Assembly: GCA_902511005.1 (NCBI GenBank)
Contig: CABXDN010000003.1
Coordinates: 1 to 64,000, forward strand
Direction: 5' to 3'
DNA: 64,000 bases
Source of the DNA: an uncultured Candidatus Poseidoniales archaeon
GTDB lineage: Archaea; Thermoplasmatota; Poseidoniia; Poseidoniales; Thalassarchaeaceae
Shown here: positions 55,101-63,960 of the stretch, in pieces
Layout: each line of letters begins with the position of its first letter
How positions within the stretch are numbered: position 1 is the stretch's first letter
Made by a program: the position numbers and the translations under genes
Notes under the pieces: generated by a model
What the model saw: only the letters and a program-made list of their open reading frames with translations
Database searches by the model: none
Told to the model about the DNA's origin: nothing

Positions 55101-55248
55101 TATGGAAGGACATGAATGTAATTACTTAGGTAAAGTGAACTCAGGTGACAACATAACAATTTCAGACCAAGGTATCCCTATATTGATCGCTTCAATGTCT
55201 GAACTGAGAGACTCTTGGAAAAATACCTTGAACGGAGGTATAAATTAA
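52198..55248 (+). CDS. purL: Phosphoribosylformylglycinamidine synthase, PurL with PurS-like N-terminus
   Basis: A 1016-residue synthetase, much longer than the usual small PurL (about 720-760) but without the glutaminase domain, which is the separate purQ. The N-terminal ~190 residues (TTRDIEGLTDARGDSVKSML, VNNVRVILGYQV) look like a fused PurS-type region. The PurL core follows: LAQTWSEHCCHKIF, KAETHNSPSALDPFGGAMTG, DNGAGGLSSSVGELAELTGG, GVNHDAPGDAAVI and SGKDSMKND. The complex converts FGAR to FGAM in purine synthesis. Start 52198 was chosen; 52210 with a nearby GGGGAG is an alternative. Its stop overlaps the purQ ATG. Confidence 0.93.
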   Translation: MGSQMEIYNFEVTTRDIEGLTDARGDSVKSMLESDYGVQVNNVRVILGYQVKSDMSLEQATRSIYDLFADPIIEVGNLENSLLDNKNLFSEAPQIAIKVGFKPGVTDNAGQAGLDGLRTIFPEISSASQVATAMTYLFWGVPSDISPNWLSSKLHNQMIERSSISDSKDCQKSVWPSLDFPERPKLTQKPSATVNLEVSDEELIQISEKGLLALNLEEMKAIQENYRDPKVRAARVELGLPEKAPTDAELECLAQTWSEHCCHKIFASKIHHVDFETGEDAYIDSLFKTHIMKPTLDIQSEVNWLLSIFHDNSGVIAWNDDWSLCIKAETHNSPSALDPFGGAMTGIVGVNRDILGTGLGARPIANTDVFCFGPPDYSGHIPEGLFHPSRVFRGVHAGVRAGGNESGIPTVNGSIVFDERYLGKPLVYCGTVGIMPRLLPDGRESHEKTPQPGNIIYMVGGRVGSDGIHGATFSSLELTEDSPSSAVQIGDPITQKKMIDMVLEARDLGLIQVITDNGAGGLSSSVGELAELTGGADLDLAAVPLKQPGLSKWEILVSESQERMTIGVNPEDCEKFEKLAQLHEVEATAVGTFTDSGAFVVRFGDETVAHLPISFLHDGCPQLQLESEWRTPEHDPILFPDVNHIEMGEILSRLMARPNVASKEWWVRSYDHEVIAQSVIKPFCGVNHDAPGDAAVIAPIQGGTQGAVISNGIVPRYSDIDAYAMAAASIDEALRNAVCVGVDLELIAGLDNFCWPDPVESAKTPDGRYKLAQLVRANRALDEVCRAYNLPCISGKDSMKNDATLDGEKISVPPTLLFSLIGNHSDVRKAVSSDFKQVGDMIYLVGETHQELGASELAFMLRDESNGESGIGGRVPQIDTSRNLSLYHSLTKAMSNELVSSAHDCSDAGLAAAVAECCFGCDSGADLDISDIFHADINLNDWGALFGESLGRILVSVKPENSEIFEASMEGHECNYLGKVNSGDNITISDQGIPILIASMSELRDSWKNTLNGGIN

Positions 55249-56063
55249 TGATACCTAGGGTGGCGGTTCTTTCCGGTTTTGGAATTAATTGTGAAACGGA
55301 AACAATGGCAGTTTTCGAAATGGCTGGAGCCAAAGCAGACAGAGTACATGTGAATAGGTTAGTCAACGGAGAATTGGATCTAGAAGATTACCATATTATG
55401 GCTGTACCAGGGGGCTTTTCCTTTGGTGACCATTTGGGAAGTGGTAGATTGATGGGTAACAGGCTACGCTTTGGTTTGCGTGAACAAGTAAGAAAATTTG
55501 TCAAATCCGGTAAACCAGTAATTGGAATATGCAACGGCTTCCAAGTACTTGTGAAAATGGGATTATTGCCTGGTGACGACGATGTTAGTTTAACTCAAAC
55601 AGCATCTTTAGCACTGAATGATTCAGGCCATTATGAAAACAGATGGGCGACTTTAGAATTTGATTCAGAAAGTCATTGTATCTGGACAAAAGGAATGACA
55701 AGAATCAGAGTTCCGGTTCGGCATGGTGAAGGAAAATTCGTTACAGCCGATAAAAATCTCCTTGACGATTGGGGTGAAGGCGGCCAATTAGTAGTAAAGT
55801 ATGTAGATCCTTCAACCGAATACCCATCATCAACTGATGAAGTATTGCCTTATCCGATCTCCCCGAATCAAAGTTGGAGAAATATTGCGGGCGTTTGTGA
55901 CCCATCAGGTCTAGTATTCGGTTTAATGCCACACCCTGAAGCCAATCATTCGACTTGGTTAGGGGCAACATGGACTAGAGAAAATATAGAGCATGGCGAA
56001 GGAGAAGGCATGAAGATTTTCAGAAATGCTGTAAATTATGTTTCAGAAAATTTTGATAATTAA
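55248..56063 (+). CDS. purQ: Phosphoribosylformylglycinamidine synthase, glutaminase subunit
   Basis: A 271-residue class I amidotransferase. The nucleophile Cys lies in VIGICNGFQVLVKMG, with AVPGGFSFGDHLGSGR as the oxyanion strand and His/Glu in GLMPHPEANHS. It supplies ammonia to PurL. The ATG at 55248 shares one base with the purL stop (TAATG), so the two are made together. Confidence 0.95.
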   Translation: MIPRVAVLSGFGINCETETMAVFEMAGAKADRVHVNRLVNGELDLEDYHIMAVPGGFSFGDHLGSGRLMGNRLRFGLREQVRKFVKSGKPVIGICNGFQVLVKMGLLPGDDDVSLTQTASLALNDSGHYENRWATLEFDSESHCIWTKGMTRIRVPVRHGEGKFVTADKNLLDDWGEGGQLVVKYVDPSTEYPSSTDEVLPYPISPNQSWRNIAGVCDPSGLVFGLMPHPEANHSTWLGATWTRENIEHGEGEGMKIFRNAVNYVSENFDN

Positions 56064-56103
56064 AATAAAAATATTCTTGCAATAGAGATCTATAGGAATT
56101 ACT

Positions 56104-56718
56104 ATGTCGACCCGTAATGCAACTGATGTTTTCTCAGAATGGGCACTTATAGATAGAGACGAAGGCATGGAAAGTGGGCACGCCAAATCAGTTAACGAAA
56201 TGCTAAATATTGTAATTCCAATGCTAAAAAAACCATTCTCAGCAATAGATGTAGGTTGTGGAAATGGTTGGGTGTGCCGAAAATTACAGGCATATGAAAA
56301 TTGTAGTAAAGTAGTCGGGATCGACGGGTCATCCGAAATGATTGCTAAGGCCAAACAAAAGGGCACTGGAGAATTTCATCTGTCAACACTACCCGGATGG
56401 AAACCTTCTCAAAAGTTCGATTTAATTCACTCTATGGAATTTTTATATTATTTGAAAGAACCATTGGAAATGCTTAAGATATTGTTTAATGAATGGTTAG
56501 AAGACCGAGGAGTTCTTATTGCAGGCGTTGATCATTATTTAGAAAATATTGCAAGTCATGATTGGCCAAAATCTCTCAATGTACATATGACTACATTGAG
56601 TGAAGAGCAATGGAAACAGGGCATGATTAATGCAGGTTTCATAGACGTCGAAACACGACGTGTAGGCATAAAATCAGGGTTCGTAGGTACTTTGGCGATT
56701 TTTGGCCGTAAACCTTGA
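56104..56718 (+). CDS. Class I SAM-dependent methyltransferase
   Basis: A 204-residue methyltransferase. Motif I is AIDVGCGNGWVCRKLQ and the strand-2 Asp is in VVGIDGSSEMIAKAKQ. Motif III-like FDLIHSMEFLYYLKEPLEML resembles UbiE/Coq5-type enzymes. The substrate is unknown. It begins 40 bases after purQ, and its stop overlaps the frame of the pseudouridine synthase gene, so these may be co-transcribed. Confidence 0.82.
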   Translation: MSTRNATDVFSEWALIDRDEGMESGHAKSVNEMLNIVIPMLKKPFSAIDVGCGNGWVCRKLQAYENCSKVVGIDGSSEMIAKAKQKGTGEFHLSTLPGWKPSQKFDLIHSMEFLYYLKEPLEMLKILFNEWLEDRGVLIAGVDHYLENIASHDWPKSLNVHMTTLSEEQWKQGMINAGFIDVETRRVGIKSGFVGTLAIFGRKP

Positions 56719-56798
56719 TTTTATTCCCAGCTTCACGATTCAGTTGCAAATATCCTGTAATCAAGAAAGTTGAATGGTTTGAACGATTTCCCAAGGGT

Positions 56799-57695
56799 AT
56801 GTCGGACCCAAACATCACAGTCAAGAAAGACACAACTGTGATTGAAGCATTGTCATTATTACACCCTAATGCCAAGAAGAATTCACTGCGTAGAATGGTT
56901 GATCATGGACGTGTAAGATCAGACGGAATCAAAGTTACACGTGCTAATGCTAAAATTTTAGCAGGAGTCACAATCACAGTTCTTTCAAAGTTTGATGGCG
57001 ATGAAACAGTTGGAAAATACAAGTCCTCCATCCCAGCACCTGAAGTGGTTTATTCAGATAAGTCTGTTATTATCGTAAATAAACCAGCCGGATTGTTATC
57101 TGTTGCTACTGATAGAGGCGAGGCGGACACAATGTTTGACAGAGTATTTGCATGGGCGTGGGAGAATGGTAAAACCCGAGCCCATCTTGTTCATAGATTA
57201 GATCGAGAAACCTCAGGATGTCTTATCTTAGCGCGTTCTTCAGAGATTAGAGACATGCTTCAAGACCAATTCAAAGACAGATCAATAGAACGAATTTACC
57301 ATGCGGTTGTTCATGGAAGGCTTCCTGCAAAATCAGGTATTGAAACAGGACGAATACAAGAAATGAAGGACAAAAGAATGAGGCTTGTACCAGAAGGACG
57401 TCGTGCAGGCAAATCCGCAATTACAAATTGGTCAGTAGAAGATACAGGCCCAGAACACAGCCTAGTTCGTATTAAAATTGACACAGGTAGACGTGCTCAA
57501 ATTCGTTTACATATGGTGAACTTAGGCTGTCCAGTAATTGGCGATACAAGACATGGATTCGGTAAAGCAAGTGTTAACAGATTATGTTTGCACGCATCTT
57601 CTCTCACCTTTGACCACCCTAATGGTAAACGAATGAAAGTTGAAAGTCCTATACCCAGGCAGTTAATTTCTGAACTTAAAAGACGCCTTGGATAA
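56799..57695 (+). CDS. RluA-family pseudouridine synthase
   Basis: A 298-residue enzyme. An S4-like RNA-binding domain (SLRRMVDHGRVRSDGIKVT) is followed by the catalytic core with HLVHRLDRETSGCLILARS, whose Asp is the nucleophile. Later blocks IERIYHAVVHG, DTGRRAQIRLHMVNLGCPVIGD and LCLHASSLTFDHP are standard for RluA. It isomerises U in rRNA or tRNA. The family is bacterial/eukaryotic and uncommon in archaea, so transfer is likely. The ATG at 56799 was chosen because AAGGG precedes it. Confidence 0.9.
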   Translation: MSDPNITVKKDTTVIEALSLLHPNAKKNSLRRMVDHGRVRSDGIKVTRANAKILAGVTITVLSKFDGDETVGKYKSSIPAPEVVYSDKSVIIVNKPAGLLSVATDRGEADTMFDRVFAWAWENGKTRAHLVHRLDRETSGCLILARSSEIRDMLQDQFKDRSIERIYHAVVHGRLPAKSGIETGRIQEMKDKRMRLVPEGRRAGKSAITNWSVEDTGPEHSLVRIKIDTGRRAQIRLHMVNLGCPVIGDTRHGFGKASVNRLCLHASSLTFDHPNGKRMKVESPIPRQLISELKRRLG

Positions 57696-59222
57696 TCATT
57701 CTTCTTCAATAAGGTTAGTAATTATTTTAGAAGGCATATACAATTTTACCAAGATTGCAGCGGCAATCGCCATAACTCCCATCACCGTTGCCGATGCAAT
57801 CATGCCTTCCATAAATGCATGCTGTGCATTTTCAATTAATGTGAGCCCGAGGATATTCCCGCCTTCTATGAGTTCGGCACCGATTTGCATTGCTGCAGGA
57901 AACGATTCTAGAGGGATATTACCCAACTCAAGGCCAACAGGAACTTCCATATTTCTTTGATAATATTCATTCAACACGCTCCCGCCTATCGCAATACCAA
58001 GTGCTCCTCCAACTTCTCTACTGGCGTCATTAGTAGCGCTACCAACCCCTGCTTTATCCGAAGGTATGGAATCCATTACCACTGTTGTGGCAGGCGCTAG
58101 AGTCAAACCCATCCCAAATCCAAGTAACAGGAAAATACAGGCCAGTCGAATATATTCAGAATCAATTTCTACAGTAGTAAATATCGCCATAGCAGCAGTC
58201 ATCAAAACTAATCCCATTGAGATGACATTATTACTTCCAAATTTAGCAGACAATCTGTCACTATTAGCCGCAGCCGGCATGAGGCCCAAAGGAAGGGGGA
58301 GAAATCTCACAGCCGCTTCTAATGCAGTATGGCCCCTTACTAATTGAAAATGTAACATCTGAGTAAACATGAATGAGAACATCACGAAAGAAGCTAACAT
58401 TATTGCAATTAAACCCAAAGAGAAACCATTAAATTTAAAGAATCCAATTGGCAACATTGGGTATTCAGCCTTTCTTTCCCATTTTACAAACATATAAGTT
58501 AAAATTATTCCCAATCCACTAATAAGAATCATTTCTGAACTCGTCCATCCTAGTGATGGAGCTTCAATTATAGCATAAAGAATAGTCCCTAAGGCGGCTA
58601 TCGATAATATCGCTCCAACCGGATCTAAAGGAGTCTTTTTACTATCCTTTGAATTGGGTACAAAAATTAATCCTAATGACAGAGCCAATAATATAATTGG
58701 AATATTAATCAAGAAAACCATCTGCCAATCATAATTTTCTACAGCCCAACCTCCGACCAATAATCCAATAGGTGCGCCAATACCTGCCATCATCGTCCAA
58801 ATCCCAATCGCTTTACCTCTCTCCTCTCTAGGGAAAACAACAATGACAATTGAAAGTGTAGCTGGCATAACTAATGCTGCACCAAACCCCATAGTGGCTC
58901 TAGCCATAATGACATCATTCGAAGAATCCGCATAAAATGCAGCAGCGGCAGAAGCTAATCCAAGTAAAACCAATCCCAACTGTAAAGCTCTCTTTCGACC
59001 AAATCTATCTCCTAATGCACCCATAACTAGGAGCATTCCTCCAAAAATCAAGGCATAGGAATCAACTATCCATTGCAAATCACTATTATTAGCCTGTAAA
59101 TCTTTAGACATTTCAGGTAATGCAACATTCAAAGTCACATTATTCAGCATTACAATTACAAGACTCAGACTCATAATACCGAGGATAATCCAACGATTTT
59201 CATGTGTCTTACTTACTTCCAT
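57696..59222 (-). CDS. MFS transporter, DHA2 (EmrB/QacA) type, about 14 helices
   Basis: A 508-residue drug:H+ antiporter-like protein. Motif A is GALGDRFGRKRALQLG and the DHA2 N-terminal block LNVALPEMSKDLQANNSDLQW is clear. Helix 5 carries PIGLLVGGWAVENYDWQMVF. About 14 helices are present, ending in EEE. It exports small hydrophobic compounds; the substrate is unknown. The stop directly follows the rluA-type stop on the other strand. It is divergent from the S15/CocE-like gene. Confidence 0.9.
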   Translation of the reverse strand: MEVSKTHENRWIILGIMSLSLVIVMLNNVTLNVALPEMSKDLQANNSDLQWIVDSYALIFGGMLLVMGALGDRFGRKRALQLGLVLLGLASAAAAFYADSSNDVIMARATMGFGAALVMPATLSIVIVVFPREERGKAIGIWTMMAGIGAPIGLLVGGWAVENYDWQMVFLINIPIILLALSLGLIFVPNSKDSKKTPLDPVGAILSIAALGTILYAIIEAPSLGWTSSEMILISGLGIILTYMFVKWERKAEYPMLPIGFFKFNGFSLGLIAIMLASFVMFSFMFTQMLHFQLVRGHTALEAAVRFLPLPLGLMPAAANSDRLSAKFGSNNVISMGLVLMTAAMAIFTTVEIDSEYIRLACIFLLLGFGMGLTLAPATTVVMDSIPSDKAGVGSATNDASREVGGALGIAIGGSVLNEYYQRNMEVPVGLELGNIPLESFPAAMQIGAELIEGGNILGLTLIENAQHAFMEGMIASATVMGVMAIAAAILVKLYMPSKIITNLIEEE

Positions 59223-59288
59223 AACATCGCCGTCGAATAGTACTTTTTCAAAACATAGGTTACAATATTAGCACCACCTCCGATAATC

Positions 59289-61103
59289 ATGGCCAACCGG
59301 TTATATGCACTTTCTATGACTTTGATGATCATAGTAGTTAGCATGTCTGGATGTATATTTTCAGAGCCTTCTAAAGTAGGTAATTCTGACCAAGGAGATA
59401 CATACCCATCTATTTTCGATCGCCATACTTTGGATTGGAAAGATAATCACACCTTTTCTTATACTCTTGAACAAGGGCCATATTATGCACTCGATGTTCA
59501 AGAGGCACTAATTGAAGTAGACACGTCAGATGTGTGGGAAACAGGCCCTGAAACCTCAGAAGTCCATCTTTCATATTGGTTACCAAGTAACACTTTAGAG
59601 GGCGAAACAGTTCCTGTAATAGCTGTTATAAGCCCATATTTCTCATATGGCACTCAAGGAGATGAATCAACTCCAACCAATATCGTGAGTGCAGGTCGTG
59701 GTGAATTCATTTTTGAGAATTTTATCCCTCATGGATATGCTTTCGCCCAAGTTGCTGTGTTTGGTACGGAACTTTCCAGTGGATGTTTCGATTATCGTGG
59801 AGCAGGAGAAGGATGGGGAATTCACAATGCTGTTGAATGGCTTGGCCAACAAAACTGGTCAAATGGAAATGTAGGGCTCTATGGCAAGTCATACGAGGGA
59901 GCGACCCAATGGGAAGCGGCCGCTATAGGAAGTGAATATCTTAAGACTATAGTTCCTATCTCTGGAACCACCGCATTGCATCCTTTGCTTTACAAAAATG
60001 GAAGTGCAGAAGCTAGAAGTCAGGTTATGCACATGAACTATTTTTCAAGTACTGTTGACTATAATGAAGATGACTTAGACAATGTATGCCCCGATATTGT
60101 AGAGGGCCTATTTGCAGGCCCTGTAACCTATGGGGCGGGCGAACTAGATCCTTACATGTCAAATTACTATGATGAGAGAAGCCATATCGACAAAGCGTTT
60201 GAAAATTGGAATGGTAGCGTTTACTGGGTGCAAGGATTACAAGATTGGAATGTAGATCCACACCAGGTTTTCGGCGGCCCAATAGGAGTCAATTGGTATC
60301 AGGACTATATTGATTCAGGATATGAAATAAGAGGAATTCTTGGTCAATGGGAGCATAACTATCCAGATCAATGGACTAAACACAATGCTCAGGACAGTGG
60401 CTATGGAGGAGAAGCAATACACAACATGACTCGGTGGGATTGGGCTCAAGATTTATTTGAATGGTATGAATATTATTTGAAAGGGAACGGACCCAAGCCA
60501 GAGGCAATTGCGCAAGTTCAGAGAAATGATGGCCAATGGCGAATAGAACAAACATGGCCTCCAGAAGATTTGGATTGGCATACTCTTCCATTATCTGAAT
60601 GCTCTAGTTCGGGCGCATTCACAGGAGGCGGAGCACCAGTAGTTGGAGGTGGACAAACTGTCACCACTGTTTGTTCAGCCCTCTCTGAAACAGAAGATTT
60701 ACAGATTTCAGGACTTATTAGATTACATTTAGAAGCAGTTGCGACTATGGATGGTGGCCAAATATTTGCTGAATTAAGAGATTCAGAAACAGGTATTAGA
60801 TTGGGGCATGCAACCATGGATATCCGATATCATGCAGGAGGTTATGAGCCTCAAACCGTGCTTCCTTCGCAGCAGGTAACAATGATGATGGAGTTCCAAG
60901 CTATAGACGCGATATTACCAGCAGGGCACGGAATAAATATTGTGTTCACAGATACAGGTGAAGATTACTTAGCACCTGCATGTGGGCCTAGCTGCACAGT
61001 TCATATTTTACCCTCTTTGTCAGAATTACAAATTCCTCGAATATATAGAGATTCAAGTGATGCATTAATCACTCCACAAAGTCTCGACGCAGCAAATAAT
61101 TAA
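59289..61103 (+). CDS. Exported lipoprotein hydrolase, CocE/X-Pro dipeptidyl-peptidase (S15)-like
   Basis: A 604-residue protein with a lipoprotein signal ending in SMSGC (Cys22). The nucleophile Ser201 lies in GLYGKSYEGATQWEA, the acid is in WVQGLQDWNVDPH, and the His is in GQWEHNYPD. A C-terminal beta-sandwich (ISGLIRLHLEAVATM, near residue 475) is typical of the CocE/NonD family. It probably releases dipeptides or cleaves esters at the outer surface, alongside the S8 protease at 22-24 kb. Confidence 0.87.
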   Translation: MANRLYALSMTLMIIVVSMSGCIFSEPSKVGNSDQGDTYPSIFDRHTLDWKDNHTFSYTLEQGPYYALDVQEALIEVDTSDVWETGPETSEVHLSYWLPSNTLEGETVPVIAVISPYFSYGTQGDESTPTNIVSAGRGEFIFENFIPHGYAFAQVAVFGTELSSGCFDYRGAGEGWGIHNAVEWLGQQNWSNGNVGLYGKSYEGATQWEAAAIGSEYLKTIVPISGTTALHPLLYKNGSAEARSQVMHMNYFSSTVDYNEDDLDNVCPDIVEGLFAGPVTYGAGELDPYMSNYYDERSHIDKAFENWNGSVYWVQGLQDWNVDPHQVFGGPIGVNWYQDYIDSGYEIRGILGQWEHNYPDQWTKHNAQDSGYGGEAIHNMTRWDWAQDLFEWYEYYLKGNGPKPEAIAQVQRNDGQWRIEQTWPPEDLDWHTLPLSECSSSGAFTGGGAPVVGGGQTVTTVCSALSETEDLQISGLIRLHLEAVATMDGGQIFAELRDSETGIRLGHATMDIRYHAGGYEPQTVLPSQQVTMMMEFQAIDAILPAGHGINIVFTDTGEDYLAPACGPSCTVHILPSLSELQIPRIYRDSSDALITPQSLDAANN

Positions 61104-61108
61104 TAGAA

Positions 61109-61570
61109 TTATAAATATAAAAAATATTCTTGCCCTCTTTCTTCGGTATAATCGATCATCTCTTTGTCCACGTCCGATAGTGCAGCAGTAGCCAATTCTC
61201 TCATTGCAGAGCTGATCCAGTCAATTGACTCGAAACTATTCAATTCAAACCAACCATAATCTTCGATTTCATCATTGTCAATAGTTACATCTGCCGAATC
61301 ACAATCAACCAAATACACAATAAATATTGCAGGAATATTTCGTATGAGACACTCTCTTACGCCAATCATTTTCTTTATGGTTCCACTAATTCCACATTCT
61401 TCTTCCAATTCTCTCAATGCCGCAAAACTTGGCAACTCTCCTTCGTCAACAGTTCCTTTTGGCATCCCCCAGCGTCCTTTTTGAGGCCCTGAGGCCTCTT
61501 TTACCAGTAGAATCGCTTCATTTTTTATGAGGCAGGCTGCAACACCTAAGTCCGTCAGAATCGCCCTCAT
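61109..61570 (-). CDS. NUDIX hydrolase
   Basis: A 153-residue protein with a complete Nudix box (GTVDEGELPSFAALRELEEE then CGI). It cleaves nucleoside diphosphate-linked compounds. The preceding GRWGMPKGTV is typical of MutT or Ap4A-type members. The substrate is not clear. The ATG at 61570 was chosen over a TTG at 61582. It ends five bases after the S15-like gene stop on the other strand. Confidence 0.88.
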   Translation of the reverse strand: MRAILTDLGVAACLIKNEAILLVKEASGPQKGRWGMPKGTVDEGELPSFAALRELEEECGISGTIKKMIGVRECLIRNIPAIFIVYLVDCDSADVTIDNDEIEDYGWFELNSFESIDWISSAMRELATAALSDVDKEMIDYTEERGQEYFLYL

Positions 61571-61670
61571 ATTATTTGTCAAAGAATAATTTAGTTATCA
61601 AATCCTGTTTTTGTATGTTGATACACGGACATTGGTAGGCTTCATTGCTAGTAAGGGCGTCCTCCAAAAC

Positions 61671-62186
61671 ATGTCATTGCCACGGCGGGCCATGGAACAG
61701 ATGGGATTTTCCATATGTTGCTTGTCTTGTGATGCTCCCGATATTGCAGGAAGTCAAAGATGTAAATCCTGCATATCATCTCATGTAAAAGTGAGAGATA
61801 AGATTTCTTCAGGTCCGGCAACAACAAAGGCAGATAGATTATCGAGAGAATTTGTTACAATGTTAGCCAACCCACTTGATTTTATTGAGAATTCAGAACA
61901 TTCTGTCACGATGACCTATTACAAATCATTAATCGATGCACACCAAGGAACTTCTCAACCGAAAACCGCTAAAGAAGTCAAAGAAAGATTCGAGGCACAA
62001 AGAAAGAAAAAAGAAAGGTCCCTAATACGAGACGTAGCAAGTAACCGTAAAAAAACGCCAGAAACGCTTGCGCCAGAAGAAATTGAAGAATTGTTATCGA
62101 AAATAAGTGACAAAGCGCCCGAAGCACCGGATTCTTTTTGGGAAGAGTTACTTGAAGACGTCAACGACCTATTAGAGGAAGATTGA
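61671..62186 (+). CDS. Uncharacterised protein with N-terminal CxxC pair
   Basis: A 171-residue protein with CLSC and CKSC near the N-terminus (SICCLSCDAPDIAGSQRCKS), which could hold one zinc ion. The rest is a basic helical middle and an acidic tail (LLEDVNDLLEED). No family is recognised. The ATG at 61671 was chosen; a TTG at 61611 would give 20 more residues. Its stop overlaps the start region of the M50-like gene, so they are likely co-expressed. Confidence 0.65.
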   Translation: MSLPRRAMEQMGFSICCLSCDAPDIAGSQRCKSCISSHVKVRDKISSGPATTKADRLSREFVTMLANPLDFIENSEHSVTMTYYKSLIDAHQGTSQPKTAKEVKERFEAQRKKKERSLIRDVASNRKKTPETLAPEEIEELLSKISDKAPEAPDSFWEELLEDVNDLLEED

Positions 62187-62230
62187 AATTACGAGCATTC
62201 AAAGATGATGCTTTCAAGGATGTGAGTAAT

Positions 62231-63067
62231 ATGACAGAAAAACGAGACCCTCGTGCTCGGTGGTTAGACGAAGATCCATTTGAAAATATCAATAATAATT
62301 CTAAGACACATACTCGAGCAAGAGATGATGGAAATTGGCGAAAACCACATATTCGTGTCGTTGCGGCAAATAGTACAGGTCAACCTTTCTTCAGAGTTTT
62401 TGGAACCCAACAATCTCATAAGATACCTATCCATAAAGGCTCAATTTGGCATTTTTCCAAAACTGAAGTTGAACATCTTTCTCAAGCCACGATTGCATTT
62501 ACTTTGGCATTAGCGTTTATGTCCACAGAAGGAATTTTTGGAGCAATCTCAGACCCTTATCAATTTATAATCGGTGGAGCAATATATTTCTTAGCATTAA
62601 CTCCAGCCTTTGTTTTGCATGAAATAGCTCACAAGATTGCCGCAAGAAATTATGGTTGTTGGGCAGAATTCAGAGCTTCTCCGGGAGGGTTGAGATTCGG
62701 AGTAATATTGGCTGCAGTATTTGGAATAGTATTCATGGCCCCGGGGGCTGTTATGGTTGCAGGACATACAACAAAATCACAATTTGGTAAGATAGCCTTA
62801 GCAGGTCCTGTAACAAATGTCCTACTATGGATATTGGGGTTGGGTGCAATATTAATTGGTGCAACTGGAAACTCAATCGTTGCGCTTATTATCGTACCAT
62901 GGATGTGGGGTAATGCAGTTCTAGGTACATTCAACATGATTCCATTGGGGCCTCTAGACGGAAAAAAAATCAAGACTTGGTCTGAGATTATCTTCTATGT
63001 TTGGGGAATTATCTGTGTCAGTTTGATTTGGTTTAATTTCAAATATTTAAATGGTTTAATTGGATAA
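62231..63067 (+). CDS. M50 (site-2 protease-like) membrane metalloprotease
   Basis: A 278-residue protein with a polar N-terminus of about 80 residues and about five membrane helices. The zinc motif is LHEIAHKIAARNYG (HEIAH at 130-134), and the third ligand is in FNMIPLGPLDGKKIKTW. This is the site-2 protease signature, an enzyme that cuts proteins inside the membrane. The substrate is unknown. The ATG at 62231 was chosen over an upstream TTG at 62183. Confidence 0.87.
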   Translation: MTEKRDPRARWLDEDPFENINNNSKTHTRARDDGNWRKPHIRVVAANSTGQPFFRVFGTQQSHKIPIHKGSIWHFSKTEVEHLSQATIAFTLALAFMSTEGIFGAISDPYQFIIGGAIYFLALTPAFVLHEIAHKIAARNYGCWAEFRASPGGLRFGVILAAVFGIVFMAPGAVMVAGHTTKSQFGKIALAGPVTNVLLWILGLGAILIGATGNSIVALIIVPWMWGNAVLGTFNMIPLGPLDGKKIKTWSEIIFYVWGIICVSLIWFNFKYLNGLIG

Positions 63068-63204
63068 TAAAAATAGTCATCAATTGAATAATTGATGTAT
63101 CGTAGCAGATGAAAATAATTGAACTGACAGAGAGTAAACACAGAGATTGCTACGATACAAGAAAAAATAGTTCTTTAAGTGCATTAACTTTAACCCGTCT
63201 TGAG

Positions 63205-63960
63205 TCAGAAATAACTTCTTACAATAGTAAGGAACATTAAGCCGCCGTTGAATCCAAATATTAACTCAGGTAATAATTCAATTTCTGAATTAAGCGCTAA
63301 TATTAGAATCAATATAGATTGAAAGCCATATCCTAATAGTGACGAAACAGTCAATTCAAATGATAAATCTTTACTCCCTTTCCCAACTATGAAATCTACA
63401 ATCTGATCTTGCCAAGAAAACCCGATAAGATATATTTTGTGAAAGAAATCTACATGCTTCTGTTTTTCCCATGGCTGAGCCGTAGGGCAAATTTTTTCAT
63501 TTACTCTACTCGTAGTATCTCCCGAACCAAGAATTCTTGCACGAACAGAGAAATGGTTAAACAAAGAATATTGAAATAAAACAGCTAAGATTAGACTACT
63601 AGTTAGCAAATAATTCCAGTTTAAGAATTGACTAAACGCATACATTACTAGAATCAATCCTATGGTATCGGCAACAGTATCCCAATACCTTCCAACATGC
63701 GAAGGTCTCTTTCTAATTCTCGCTAACTCACCGTCTATAGCATCAATTACTCCTTTTATTACAAGGACAATACATCCTTCTACAATCATTTCTTCGAGAA
63801 TTAACCACGCACAAAAAATAGAAACAAATAGATGAAAATGAGTCACCATTAATACACTTACAGGTGTGTTTTCTAATCTTTTAGCGAAGAATCGGGCAAT
63901 AGGTCGCCCCCAATCAGAAACATCGATAGCACGACTATCCCCATATTTCCCAGTCGCCAT
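63205..63960 (-). CDS. CDP-alcohol phosphatidyltransferase-family protein
   Basis: A 251-residue membrane protein with a perfect CDP-alcohol motif D-G-x2-A-R-x8-G-x3-D-x3-D, beginning at Asp76 (DGELARIRKRPSHVGR then WDTVAD). About six helices are present. The family attaches an alcohol phosphate from a CDP-lipid, for example to make archaeal phosphatidylglycerol- or inositol-type head groups. The alcohol cannot be read from sequence. The ATG at 63960 was chosen; a longer frame begins at 63990. The 137-base gap after the previous gene (63068-63204) shows nothing recognisable. Confidence 0.88.
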   Translation of the reverse strand: MATGKYGDSRAIDVSDWGRPIARFFAKRLENTPVSVLMVTHFHLFVSIFCAWLILEEMIVEGCIVLVIKGVIDAIDGELARIRKRPSHVGRYWDTVADTIGLILVMYAFSQFLNWNYLLTSSLILAVLFQYSLFNHFSVRARILGSGDTTSRVNEKICPTAQPWEKQKHVDFFHKIYLIGFSWQDQIVDFIVGKGSKDLSFELTVSSLLGYGFQSILILILALNSEIELLPELIFGFNGGLMFLTIVRSYF

